The notes under the pieces are model-generated. The model did no database searches and had not been told where the DNA came from. It worked only from the letters and a program-made list of their open reading frames with translations. From Lachnospiraceae bacterium (GTDB lineage: Bacteria; Bacillota; Clostridia; Lachnospirales; Lachnospiraceae), in the NCBI GenBank assembly GCA_024693225.1, contig JAILLI010000047.1, forward strand, positions 1-42,120: 42,120 nt of DNA. The letters run 5' to 3'. A program made the position numbers and the translations under genes. Each line of letters starts with the position of its first letter. Positions within the stretch are counted from its first letter, which is position 1. Below, in pieces: positions 17,212 to 26,320 of this stretch.

Positions 17212-20016
17212 ATGGCAAAGATCAAAGTACATGAAATAGCAAAGGAATTTGACATAAAGAGCAGCGATGTCATAACGCTCCTTACCCAGATGGGTATAGA
17301 GGGCAAGACCGCATCATCGGGTCTTGAGGAAGACCAGGCGGAGGCGGTCCGTAAAAAGCTCTCAGGTGGCAGCAAGGCGGCGCCGGCCCCGGAAAAGAGC
17401 AAAGAGACCGGGGGAGAAAAGAAGGCGGCACCGGCACCGGCACCGGCAAAGAGCCCGGCAGAGGACGGGGCAAAGCCCATGCCAAGACCTGCGGGCGATA
17501 AGCCTCCGGTAAAGGCTGTACAGAAGACGGGACCGGCAACAGCACCCGGCGGCGGTCCTGCGGTCATAAAGAAGAAAAAGCCCATAATAGTAGTGTCATC
17601 AGCCAGGAATAATGCAGGCGGCCAGAGAGGACAGCAGAATATGGGCCGTCCGGGGGGACAGGTAAGGAACGGCCCCAGACAGGGCGGCATAATCCGGCCC
17701 ACGGTACCCACAACGGCCGAGAGAGCGGCAAGACTGGCAGAGAGTGAACAGGGAGGCGACAGAGATAGGTTACGTAGAACAGGCACTACGCCTAAAAAAG
17801 AAAATGCACAGGTTAATAAAACTGATGTCAATACTGTCGGGAATACTGGCAGTGCTGTTAGCAGTACTCCTGGAAGTCCTGAACCGCAGAGAGTACAGCC
17901 GGCACCGGCAGCAAAAGTTGCCACAGGAGACAGGGGGAGCGCAGGGACAAGACCTGCGGGAGCAGACCGTCCCGCAAGACCTGCAGGAGACCGGCCTGTA
18001 AAAGGTAACGCCAAGGGATCGCGCGGCGGCATAGTCATCAACCAGGGAAGAAGCTTCAATACGACAAGCGAGCCCCAGAAGGACAACAGACGCGGCGCCA
18101 GCGAGAGAAAGGGCAATACCTCCAAGGACAAGAACAAGAAGGACAAGATCTTCGAGAACGAGGACGGTTTCAAGGGCGGCAAGCAGGTAAAGGGCAAAGG
18201 CCCCAAGATGCCTGTAAAGCCTGTTGAGAAGAAGGCTGAACCCGAGGAAGAGAAGATCAAGGTCATCACCATCCCCGAGACCATCACCATCAAGGATCTT
18301 GCGGACAAGATGAAGATCCAGTCTTCACAGATAATCAAGAAGCTCTTCCTTCAGGGCAAGGTGGTTACCGTTAATGAGGAGATATCATATGAGGAGGCGG
18401 AAGAGATCGCCGTCGAATATGACATACTCTGCGAGAAGGAAGTCGTTGTCGATGTCATAGAGGAGCTCCTTCGTGAAGAGGAGGACGATCCCGCGACCAT
18501 GACACCGCGTCCACCCGTAATCTGCGTTATGGGTCACGTCGATCATGGTAAGACATCCCTTCTTGATGCCATACGTAATACCAAGGTCATAGAGGGAGAA
18601 GCCGGAGGTATCACCCAGGCCATAGGTGCCTATGTGGTCAATATCAACGGCAGGAAGATCACCTTCCTTGATACACCCGGACATGAAGCCTTTACGGCCA
18701 TGCGTATGAGGGGTGCCAATGCAACGGATATAGCCATCCTTGTGGTGGCGGCCGATGACGGCGTTATGCCCCAGACCATAGAAGCCATAAACCATGCCAA
18801 GGCAGCCGGCATAGAGATCATCGTTGCCGTGAACAAGATAGACAAGCCTTCGGCCAACATAGACAGGGTCAAGCAGGAACTGTCCGAATACGAACTGGTT
18901 CCCGAGGACTGGGGCGGAAGCACGGTCTTTGCACCTGTTTCGGCAAAGACCGGAGAAGGTATCAAGGAACTGCTTGAGATGATACTTCTCACAAGCGATA
19001 TCTTAGAGCTCCGTGCCAATGCCAACCGCAGGGCCAGAGGTATGGTCATAGAGGCCCAGCTTGATAAAGGACGGGGCCCTGTTGCCACAGTACTTGTCCA
19101 GAAGGGTACTCTTAAGGTCGGCGATTTCATAGCGGCAGGAAGCTCACACGGTAAGGTCAGGGCCATGATAGATGACAGCGGAAGACGTGTAAAGGAGGCA
19201 GGACCTTCGACACCCGTCGAGATACTGGGTCTTAATGACGTGCCCGGAGCCGGTGAGGTCTTCGTTTCCCTTGATTCGGACAAGGAAGCCAAGAACTTTG
19301 CCCAGACCTTCATAGCCCAGAACAAGGTCAAGCTGCTTGACGATACCAAGATGAAGTCCAAGATGTCCCTTGAAGGTCTCTTCTCCAAGATACAGGAAGG
19401 CAACCTCAAGGAACTTAACCTCATACTCAAGGCTGACGTACAGGGCTCCGTGGAAGCTGTCAAGGAATCGCTCCTCAAGCTTTCCAATGACGAGGTCGTT
19501 GTCAAGGTCATCCACAGCGGTGTCGGTGCCATCAACGAATCCGATGTCATCCTTGCAAGCGCAAGTGATGCGATAATCATAGGCTTTAACGTACGTCCCG
19601 ATACGACCGCCAAGGCGACGGCCGAGACCGAAGGTGTTGATATCAGGCTGTACGATGTCATCTACAAGGCCATAGAGGATGTTGAGGATGCCATGAAGGG
19701 CATGCTGGATCCCGTATTCGAGGAGAAGGTGCTCGGACATGCGGAGATCCGCCAGATATTCAAAGCCAGCGGTATAGGAAACATAGCCGGTGCCTACATG
19801 CTCGACGGTGTCATGCAGCGTGGCTGCCTGGTACGTATCACAAGAGAAGGAGAGCAGATCTACGAAGGCAAGCTGGCCTCCCTCAAGAGGTTCAAGGATG
19901 ATGTCAAGGAAGTCAAGGCAGGCTTCGAATGCGGTCTTGTATTTGAAGATTTCGGAGATTTTGCCGAGCTTGATATCGTTGAGGGCTACATTATGGTAGA
20001 GGTACCCAGAAAATGA
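17212..20016 (+). CDS. infB: Translation initiation factor IF-2
   Basis: [34 protein letters not shown]; long basic/proline-rich N-terminal linker. Confidence 0.98.
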   Translation: MAKIKVHEIAKEFDIKSSDVITLLTQMGIEGKTASSGLEEDQAEAVRKKLSGGSKAAPAPEKSKETGGEKKAAPAPAPAKSPAEDGAKPMPRPAGDKPPVKAVQKTGPATAPGGGPAVIKKKKPIIVVSSARNNAGGQRGQQNMGRPGGQVRNGPRQGGIIRPTVPTTAERAARLAESEQGGDRDRLRRTGTTPKKENAQVNKTDVNTVGNTGSAVSSTPGSPEPQRVQPAPAAKVATGDRGSAGTRPAGADRPARPAGDRPVKGNAKGSRGGIVINQGRSFNTTSEPQKDNRRGASERKGNTSKDKNKKDKIFENEDGFKGGKQVKGKGPKMPVKPVEKKAEPEEEKIKVITIPETITIKDLADKMKIQSSQIIKKLFLQGKVVTVNEEISYEEAEEIAVEYDILCEKEVVVDVIEELLREEEDDPATMTPRPPVICVMGHVDHGKTSLLDAIRNTKVIEGEAGGITQAIGAYVVNINGRKITFLDTPGHEAFTAMRMRGANATDIAILVVAADDGVMPQTIEAINHAKAAGIEIIVAVNKIDKPSANIDRVKQELSEYELVPEDWGGSTVFAPVSAKTGEGIKELLEMILLTSDILELRANANRRARGMVIEAQLDKGRGPVATVLVQKGTLKVGDFIAAGSSHGKVRAMIDDSGRRVKEAGPSTPVEILGLNDVPGAGEVFVSLDSDKEAKNFAQTFIAQNKVKLLDDTKMKSKMSLEGLFSKIQEGNLKELNLILKADVQGSVEAVKESLLKLSNDEVVVKVIHSGVGAINESDVILASASDAIIIGFNVRPDTTAKATAETEGVDIRLYDVIYKAIEDVEDAMKGMLDPVFEEKVLGHAEIRQIFKASGIGNIAGAYMLDGVMQRGCLVRITREGEQIYEGKLASLKRFKDDVKEVKAGFECGLVFEDFGDFAELDIVEGYIMVEVPRK

Positions 20017-20396
20017 AAAAAAACAGCATTAAAAACACCAGGGTGAACGCGGAGGTACAGAGGTGTCTGGCAAACCTCATCCGCGGCGAGATCAAGGACC
20101 CCAGGATAGCACCGATGACATGCGTTACCGATGTCGAGGTGGCCCCTGATCTGAAGACCTGCAAGGTATATATAAGCGTTCTCGGTGATGAGACGGTAAG
20201 GAAGGAGACCATGGAAGGATTAAGGAATGCCGAGGGCTTTATGAGGCATCATCTGGCAGAGACCTTAAACCTGCGCAACACGCCTACCCTTACCTTTATC
20301 TCCGATACATCGACGGAATACGGCATGGCCATGTCAGCCAAGATAGATGAGGTCATGGCACCCATCCACGAGAGAAATGCAGAGGAAGATACATGA
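20013..20396 (+). CDS. rbfA: Ribosome-binding factor A
   Basis: [49 protein letters not shown]. Confidence 0.96.
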   Translation: MKKNSIKNTRVNAEVQRCLANLIRGEIKDPRIAPMTCVTDVEVAPDLKTCKVYISVLGDETVRKETMEGLRNAEGFMRHHLAETLNLRNTPTLTFISDTSTEYGMAMSAKIDEVMAPIHERNAEEDT

Positions 20397-21340
20397 ATCT
20401 TATCGAAGAGATCGGCGATGCCAGAAGCGTTGCCATAGCAGGCCATATAAGACCGGACGGGGACTGTATCAGCTCTACTCTGGCGGTATACAACTATCTA
20501 AAATTCGCCAAGGGAGACCTTAAGCTTACCGTTTTTACCCAGGACAATCCCCCGACCATCTTTTCTTACCTTAAAGGGTATGACGAGATGAACCTGACAT
20601 ACTCTCCCAAGGAAAAGTATGACGTCTTCATAGCGCTTGACGTAAGCTCGACCGACCGGCTGGGAGATGCCCTGTGGTTCTTTGAAGAAGCGGACAGGAC
20701 CATATGTATAGACCATCATGAGACAAACAGCGGTCTTGCCGATGTCAATCTCATCGAACCGGAAGCGTCCAGCACCTGCGAAGTATTGTATACGGTCTTT
20801 GACGAGAAATATATAACGGATGCCGTGGCAGAGTGCCTCTATACAGGGATAGTCCATGATTCCGGTGTCTTCCAGTACTCAAACATGAGCAGGAGGAGCT
20901 TTGAGATCGTAGGCCGGCTGGTGGAATATGATTTTGACGGTCCTGCCATAATCCTCGACACATTTTACGTAAAGTCATACGTTCAGAACCAGATATTGGG
21001 ACGTGCCCTGCTTGAGAGCATGCTCTTTATGGACGGCAAGTGCATAGTGAGCATGGTGGACAGGAAGATGATGGACTTCTATGATGTCCTGCCCAAGCAT
21101 CTTGACGGTATAGTCAACCACCTCAAGAATACAAGGGGTGTCGAGGTGGCCATATTCATGTATGAGATATCCACCCAGCGCTACAAGGTGAGCATGAGGT
21201 CAAACGGTGCCGTTAATGTTGCAAAGGTGGCAGCGGTCTTCGGCGGCGGCGGTCATGACAGGGCGTCCGGGGCCGAGATGAACGGAACCTATCATGATGT
21301 CATAAATGCCCTTTCCGGCGAGATCAAAAAGCAGCTGTGA
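20393..21340 (+). CDS. DHH/DHHA1 phosphoesterase (NrnA-like)
   Basis: IAGHIRPDGDCISS, CIDHHETN, GIVHDSGVFQYSN, GGGGHDRASGAEM. Confidence 0.92.
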   Translation: MNLIEEIGDARSVAIAGHIRPDGDCISSTLAVYNYLKFAKGDLKLTVFTQDNPPTIFSYLKGYDEMNLTYSPKEKYDVFIALDVSSTDRLGDALWFFEEADRTICIDHHETNSGLADVNLIEPEASSTCEVLYTVFDEKYITDAVAECLYTGIVHDSGVFQYSNMSRRSFEIVGRLVEYDFDGPAIILDTFYVKSYVQNQILGRALLESMLFMDGKCIVSMVDRKMMDFYDVLPKHLDGIVNHLKNTRGVEVAIFMYEISTQRYKVSMRSNGAVNVAKVAAVFGGGGHDRASGAEMNGTYHDVINALSGEIKKQL

Positions 21341-21357
21341 CGGGGAGATCCGGATAT

Positions 21358-22272
21358 ATGGACGGGATCATAAACGTTTATAAGGAAAGCGGATATACCA
21401 GCCATGATGTCGTGGCATCCCTTCGGGGGATACTCCATACGGGAAAAGCGGGCCATACGGGGACACTTGATCCCATGGCGGAAGGCGTCCTTTTGGTATG
21501 TGTGGGAAATGCCACAAAGCTGTGCGACACCTTTGGCGACCATGATAAAGAGTATGAAGCAGTGATGCTTCTGGGAAAGATCTATGATACGCTTGACGTA
21601 ACGGGCGTTATCCAAGAAACAAAGGAAGTAAATGTATCCGAAGATGAGATAAGGGATGCGGTCAGATCCTTTATCGGAGGCTATGAACAGACCCCTCCCA
21701 TGTACTCGGCAAAGAAGATCAAAGGGCAAAAACTCTATGAGCTTGCCAGGGAAGGGATAGAGGTCGAAAGGAAGCCGGTATTCGTCAGGATATATGATAT
21801 AGACATAAGGGACATTTCAATACCACGTGTTACTATACGCGTAAAATGCGGAAAAGGGACATATATCAGGTCACTTATCGATGATATCGGCAGGAAGCTG
21901 GGCTGCGGTGCCGCCATGGAAAAACTGACCAGGACCGGGGTTGGGGATTTTAGCCTTGAGGGTTCATACAGGCTTTCGGATATAAGGAAAATGGCGGAAG
22001 AGAATAGAATATCTGATGTTATTATAACTCCGGAGAATGTCTTTGCCTCTCTTGAGAGCATCCGCTTGAACCCGGGATCATCAAAGCTTCTAAGAAACGG
22101 CAACACCTTTTCGGGTGACGGGCTGGGAAGGGCCGGCGGAACGCAGGGCGATAAGCCCGCGGGAGGGACCAGGTTCAGGATGTATGACGATCAGGGGGTA
22201 TTCTGCGGGGTTTATGAGTATAAGGCATCAGAAGATGTATATAAGCCCTATAAGATGTTTTTACCTGGATAA
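21358..22272 (+). CDS. truB: tRNA pseudouridine(55) synthase TruB
   Basis: GIINVYKESGYTSHDVV, GKAGHTGTLDPMAEGVLLVCVGNATKL, CGKGTYIRSLIDDIG. ORF 21337; ATG 21358 preferred. Confidence 0.95.
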   Translation: MDGIINVYKESGYTSHDVVASLRGILHTGKAGHTGTLDPMAEGVLLVCVGNATKLCDTFGDHDKEYEAVMLLGKIYDTLDVTGVIQETKEVNVSEDEIRDAVRSFIGGYEQTPPMYSAKKIKGQKLYELAREGIEVERKPVFVRIYDIDIRDISIPRVTIRVKCGKGTYIRSLIDDIGRKLGCGAAMEKLTRTGVGDFSLEGSYRLSDIRKMAEENRISDVIITPENVFASLESIRLNPGSSKLLRNGNTFSGDGLGRAGGTQGDKPAGGTRFRMYDDQGVFCGVYEYKASEDVYKPYKMFLPG

Positions 22273-22286
22273 GTATTGGACAGCTG

Positions 22287-23204
22287 ATGAAGATAATAGC
22301 AGGAACAACAGAATTTGCAATTCCCGAGGATACCGTAGTCTCTATAGGAAAGTTTGACGGTATACATAAGGGACACAAATATATAGTGGAAATGATGAAG
22401 AAGTATATCACAAGGGGATACAAGCTCTGTATACTCACCTTTGACATACCTCCTTCAAGCCTGGGTTTCGGAACGGACCGGGGTGTTCTCTTATCCAACG
22501 AGGAGAAGAGATATCTCTTTTCGGAGCTTGGCATAGACTATTACGTGGAATTTCCCTTCTATGAAAAGACTGCGGCCATACCTGCCAGACAGTTCATAGA
22601 GGATTACATAGTTGACAGGATGAATGCAAAAGCCGTTGTAGTCGGGACCGACTGCACCTTCGGCCAGGGAGCCGCGGGGACAGCCCAGATGCTCCTCGAT
22701 TACGGGCCCATATATGATTATGAGGTCGAGATAATAAGCAAGATAAAGGACGGCAAGCATGAGATAAGTTCCACCTACTTAAAGGAGCTGGCCAGGGCTG
22801 GCAAGGTAAAGAAGATCATGGACCTATCCTATTATCCCTACTTTGTCCACGGAAAATTCCGCCGCGATCCCATAAAGGTCGGTGCCAGCATGTATTATTA
22901 TGTCATGGACGTACCCGAGGAGAAGATACTGCCCCTTGACGGTGTGTACTACTCGAAAGCCATTTATAACGATGAGCTATTTGATGCCATGACCAATGTC
23001 CGTCTTGACAACCACACTCTCGAGACCTACATCTACGGAGGCGTCCGGGGGATACAAAGAGGCGACGTGAGCATAGCCCTTCTTGATTACAAGCGGGAGG
23101 AGCTCAAATACTACAAGGTGTCCGATCTGAATAAGAAGATCAAGGAGGATATCTTTGACGGACAGAAATGGCACAAGGAGCATCCCCTGAAGTCCAAAAG
23201 ATGA
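22287..23204 (+). CDS. ribF: RibF-family protein (FAD synthetase-like N-terminus, degenerate riboflavin-kinase C-terminus)
   Basis: IGKFDGIHKGHKYIV, VGTDCTFGQG, ISSTYLKELARAGKV; the RFK PTAN motif is not recognisable. Confidence 0.8.
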   Translation: MKIIAGTTEFAIPEDTVVSIGKFDGIHKGHKYIVEMMKKYITRGYKLCILTFDIPPSSLGFGTDRGVLLSNEEKRYLFSELGIDYYVEFPFYEKTAAIPARQFIEDYIVDRMNAKAVVVGTDCTFGQGAAGTAQMLLDYGPIYDYEVEIISKIKDGKHEISSTYLKELARAGKVKKIMDLSYYPYFVHGKFRRDPIKVGASMYYYVMDVPEEKILPLDGVYYSKAIYNDELFDAMTNVRLDNHTLETYIYGGVRGIQRGDVSIALLDYKREELKYYKVSDLNKKIKEDIFDGQKWHKEHPLKSKR

Positions 23205-23228
23205 GCAAATGGGGGTGCAAATTATGTA

Positions 23229-23257
23229 TTTACAACTTAATGGCGCTATGGTAGAAT
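23229..23257 (+). promoter_or_regulatory. Promoter upstream of rpsO
   Basis: TTTACA - 17 bp - TAGAAT with extended -10 TGG. Confidence 0.65.
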
Positions 23258-23356
23258 AGCAGATGTTGCGAAAACCTGTGCTTCGACAGCGGATAAGGCC
23301 CTGCCGCAGTACATGGGGTTGATCTTTATAAGGGGCGTGACCCCGAGGAGGATTTT

Positions 23357-23623
23357 ATGATCACAAAAGAAAAGAAAGCTGCGATAATGCAGGAGTATGC
23401 TACTGTTCCCAATGATACGGGCTCACCTGAGGTTCAGGTCGCCGTGCTCACCGCAAGGATAGCGGAGCTTACGGAACATCTTAAGGCAAATCCGAAGGAT
23501 CATCATTCCGCAAGAGGAATGTACAAGATGATCGGCCAGAGAAGAGGGCTTCTTGACTATCTGAAGAAGAAAGACATCAACAGATATCGTACTCTTATAG
23601 AGAAGCTCGGTATCAGAAGATAA
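23357..23623 (+). CDS. rpsO: 30S ribosomal protein S15
   Basis: [54 protein letters not shown]. Confidence 0.98.
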   Translation: MITKEKKAAIMQEYATVPNDTGSPEVQVAVLTARIAELTEHLKANPKDHHSARGMYKMIGQRRGLLDYLKKKDINRYRTLIEKLGIRR

Positions 23624-23633
23624 TCATCATATA

Positions 23634-23661
23634 AAAGGGACGGTGAACAATCCGTCCCTTT
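23634..23661 (+). terminator. Hairpin/terminator after rpsO
   Basis: AAAGGGACGG/CCGTCCCTTT 10-bp stem with 8-nt loop; weak U tract. Confidence 0.6.
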
Positions 23662-23752
23662 ATGTGATTATTATAGCCGCGTTTTTTGCGGCCGGTAGGA
23701 TATGGGACCGGTCCGGTCCCGGAAGAAGAAGACGAAGGATAAGGAGAGAAAA

Positions 23753-25840
23753 ATGTACAAAAGTTATTCAATGGAACTTGGTGGACGTACACTCACCGTT
23801 GATGTAGGAAGAGTCGCAAAGCAGGCTAACGGCGCTGCGCTCATGCATTACGGTGACACAACGGTACTTTCCACTGCAACAGCATCGGAAAAGCCCAGAG
23901 AGGGAATCGATTTCTTCCCTTTAAGTGTGGAATTTGAAGAAAAAATGTATGCGGTCGGCAAGATCCCGGGCGGCTTTAACAAGCGTGAGGGAAAGGCCAG
24001 CGAGAATGCGGTACTTACGGCACGTGTTATCGACCGTCCCATGAGACCGCTCTTCCCCAAGGATTACAGAAACGACTGCACGCTCAATAACCTCGTGCTC
24101 TCTGTTGATCCCCAGTGCCGTCCCGAGCTCGTGGCTATGCTCGGATCTGCCATTGCAACAAGTATTTCGGATATTCCTTTCGACGGTCCGTGCGCAACAA
24201 CACAGATCGGTATGATCGACGGTCAGTTCATCGTCAATCCTTCACAGGAACAGTGGAAGACAGGCGACCTTAACCTCACCGTTGCTTCAACAAAGGAAAA
24301 GGTCATCATGATCGAGGCCGGTGCCAATGAGATCCCTGAAGCAAAGATGATCGAGGCTATCTACATGGCTCACGGCATCAACCAGGAGATCATCGCTTTC
24401 ATCGACAAGATCGTTGCCGAGGTTGGTAAGCCCAAGCATGAGTACACAAGCTGTGCTATCCCCGAGGAGCTCTTTGCGGCTATCCGCGAGATCTGTCCTC
24501 CGGATCAGATGGAGACGGCTGTATTTACCGATGACAAGCAGACAAGAGAAGGCAATATCAGAGACATCACCGCAAAGTGCGAGGAGAAGTTCGCGGATAA
24601 CGAAGAGTGGCTCGCAATACTCGGTGAGGCTATTTACCAGTACGAGAAGAAGACCATCCGTAAGATGATCCTTAAGGACCACAAGCGTCCCGACGGAAGA
24701 GAGATCACACAGATCCGTCCTCTTGCGGCAGAGGTTGACATAATTCCGAGAGTACACGGAAGCGCAATGTTCACAAGAGGCCAGACACAGATCTGCGATA
24801 TCACAACGCTTGCACCTCTTTCGGAAATGCAGAAGGTTGACGGACTTGACTCATTTGAGACTTCAAAGAGATACATCCATCATTATAACTTCCCTTCATA
24901 CTCTGTAGGCGAGACAAAGCCTTCAAGAGGTCCCGGAAGACGTGAGATCGGACACGGAGCACTTGCAGAGCGCGCCCTTATCCCCGTACTTCCATCGGAG
25001 GAGGAGTTCCCTTACTCTATCCGCTGCGTATCGGAGACATTCGAGAGTAACGGATCAACATCAATGGCAAGTACATGCGCAAGCTGTATGTCACTCATGG
25101 CAGCCGGTGTTCCCATAAAGAAGATGGTAGCCGGTATCTCCTGCGGACTTGTTACAGGCGATACAGACGATGATTTCGTTCTTCTTACGGATATCCAGGG
25201 CCTTGAGGACTTCTTCGGCGATATGGACTTTAAGGTAACAGGTACGACAGACGGTATCACTGCCATCCAGATGGATATCAAGATCCACGGTCTTACAAGA
25301 CCCATCGTTGAGGGCGCTATCGCAAGATGTCGTGAGGCAAGACTGTTCATCATGGACAACTGCATGAAGCCCGCGATCGCTGAGCCCAGAAAGAGTGTTA
25401 ACGAATACGCTCCCAAGATCGTTCAGATCAAGATCGATCCCGAGAAGATCGGTGATGTTGTCGGACAGCGCGGTAAGACGATCAATGCGATCATCGAACA
25501 GTGCAATGTTAAGATCGATATCACGGATGACGGTGCGGTAAGCATCTGCGGAACCGATAAGGACGGAATGGATAAGGCTATCGACCTTATAAAGATCATC
25601 ACGACCGATTTTGAGGCCGGACAGATCTTCACAGGTAAGGTCGTATCGATCAAAGAGTTCGGTGCGTTCGTTGAGTTCGCTCCCGGCAAGGAAGGAATGG
25701 TACACATTTCCAAGATCGCCAAGGAAAGGATCAATCATGTCGAAGATGTGCTTACACTCGGCGATGTGGTTACCGTTAAGTGCCTCGGCAAGGATAAGAT
25801 GGGCAGGATGTCATTTAGCATCAAGGATGCAATGGAATAA
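23753..25840 (+). CDS. pnp: Polyribonucleotide nucleotidyltransferase (PNPase)
   Basis: RPH domains, KH (KIGDVVGQRGKTINAIIEQC) and S1 (GAFVEFAPGKEGMVHISKI). ORF opens at 23702; ATG 23753 has an AAGGAGAG SD. Confidence 0.97.
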   Translation: MYKSYSMELGGRTLTVDVGRVAKQANGAALMHYGDTTVLSTATASEKPREGIDFFPLSVEFEEKMYAVGKIPGGFNKREGKASENAVLTARVIDRPMRPLFPKDYRNDCTLNNLVLSVDPQCRPELVAMLGSAIATSISDIPFDGPCATTQIGMIDGQFIVNPSQEQWKTGDLNLTVASTKEKVIMIEAGANEIPEAKMIEAIYMAHGINQEIIAFIDKIVAEVGKPKHEYTSCAIPEELFAAIREICPPDQMETAVFTDDKQTREGNIRDITAKCEEKFADNEEWLAILGEAIYQYEKKTIRKMILKDHKRPDGREITQIRPLAAEVDIIPRVHGSAMFTRGQTQICDITTLAPLSEMQKVDGLDSFETSKRYIHHYNFPSYSVGETKPSRGPGRREIGHGALAERALIPVLPSEEEFPYSIRCVSETFESNGSTSMASTCASCMSLMAAGVPIKKMVAGISCGLVTGDTDDDFVLLTDIQGLEDFFGDMDFKVTGTTDGITAIQMDIKIHGLTRPIVEGAIARCREARLFIMDNCMKPAIAEPRKSVNEYAPKIVQIKIDPEKIGDVVGQRGKTINAIIEQCNVKIDITDDGAVSICGTDKDGMDKAIDLIKIITTDFEAGQIFTGKVVSIKEFGAFVEFAPGKEGMVHISKIAKERINHVEDVLTLGDVVTVKCLGKDKMGRMSFSIKDAME

Positions 25841-25865
25841 GCCATCAGACAGTAAAAAGATCAAC

Positions 25866-25903
25866 GCTCCCCGGTCATCAAATTTTGCCGGGGAGCTTTT
25901 TTT
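25866..25903 (+). terminator. Rho-independent terminator after pnp
   Basis: GCTCCCCGG(25866-25874)/CCGGGGAGC(25888-25896) followed by TTTTTTT. Confidence 0.9.
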
Positions 25904-26011
25904 ATACCAACTGTAATTGTCTGACAATTGCATAAAAAAACGTATGTATATTGTGAAGGGCATGATAACATTTCCTACGTTATAAATGCGAAAATGACAA
26001 TAATCGACAAG

Positions 26012-26020
26012 TTATCCACA
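26012..26020 (+). promoter_or_regulatory. Perfect DnaA-box match TTATCCACA
   Basis: Exact match to the consensus TTATNCACA in an AT-rich intergenic gap. Confidence 0.6.
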
Positions 26021-26166
26021 AGATTGCAAAATATTATAACAAGACATAATAAATGATCACAGAAGAATAACATGCGTCATAAAATCAGTAACTATGCGTT
26101 ATTTATGATCTTGGCATTTTACATAATGCTTTTTTTCGAACGAACTTTTGGAGTCGAGTCCTAAAA

Positions 26167-26175
26167 TGTGGATAA
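26167..26175 (-). promoter_or_regulatory. Perfect DnaA-box match (TGTGGATAA on +)
   Basis: Exact reverse complement of TTATCCACA, in the same gap. Confidence 0.6.
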
Positions 26176-26253
26176 AACGATCAAATTATGTGAAATTCCG
26201 ATAATTGTGTGCAGTGAAACAATTATTCGCACAATTATATTTGCCCTCTTTTC

Positions 26254-26282
26254 TTAACAATACACGCCTTATATGGTAGAAT
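26254..26282 (+). promoter_or_regulatory. Candidate promoter of deoB
   Basis: TTAACA - 17 bp - TAGAAT, extended -10 TGG. Confidence 0.6.
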
Positions 26283-26320
26283 TAATCGGTTATGTGGTTG
26301 GTTTGCGAAAGGAGGCGTTC

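Noticed and set aside
17744-18001. Alternative-frame 85-aa ORF within infB with a hydrophobic stretch ([20 protein letters not shown])
   Set aside because: Tempting as an overlapping TM peptide, but no Shine-Dalgarno is evident and it coincides with the odd-composition linker patch; kept only as a composition note.
17049-18338. 429-aa minus-strand ORF opposite infB
   Set aside because: Low-complexity translation that mirrors IF-2 linker codons; shadow of a strongly supported gene.
18630-19661. 343-aa minus-strand ORF opposite the infB G-domain
   Set aside because: Antisense shadow of an unambiguous IF-2 coding sequence; Ser/Leu-rich artefactual composition.
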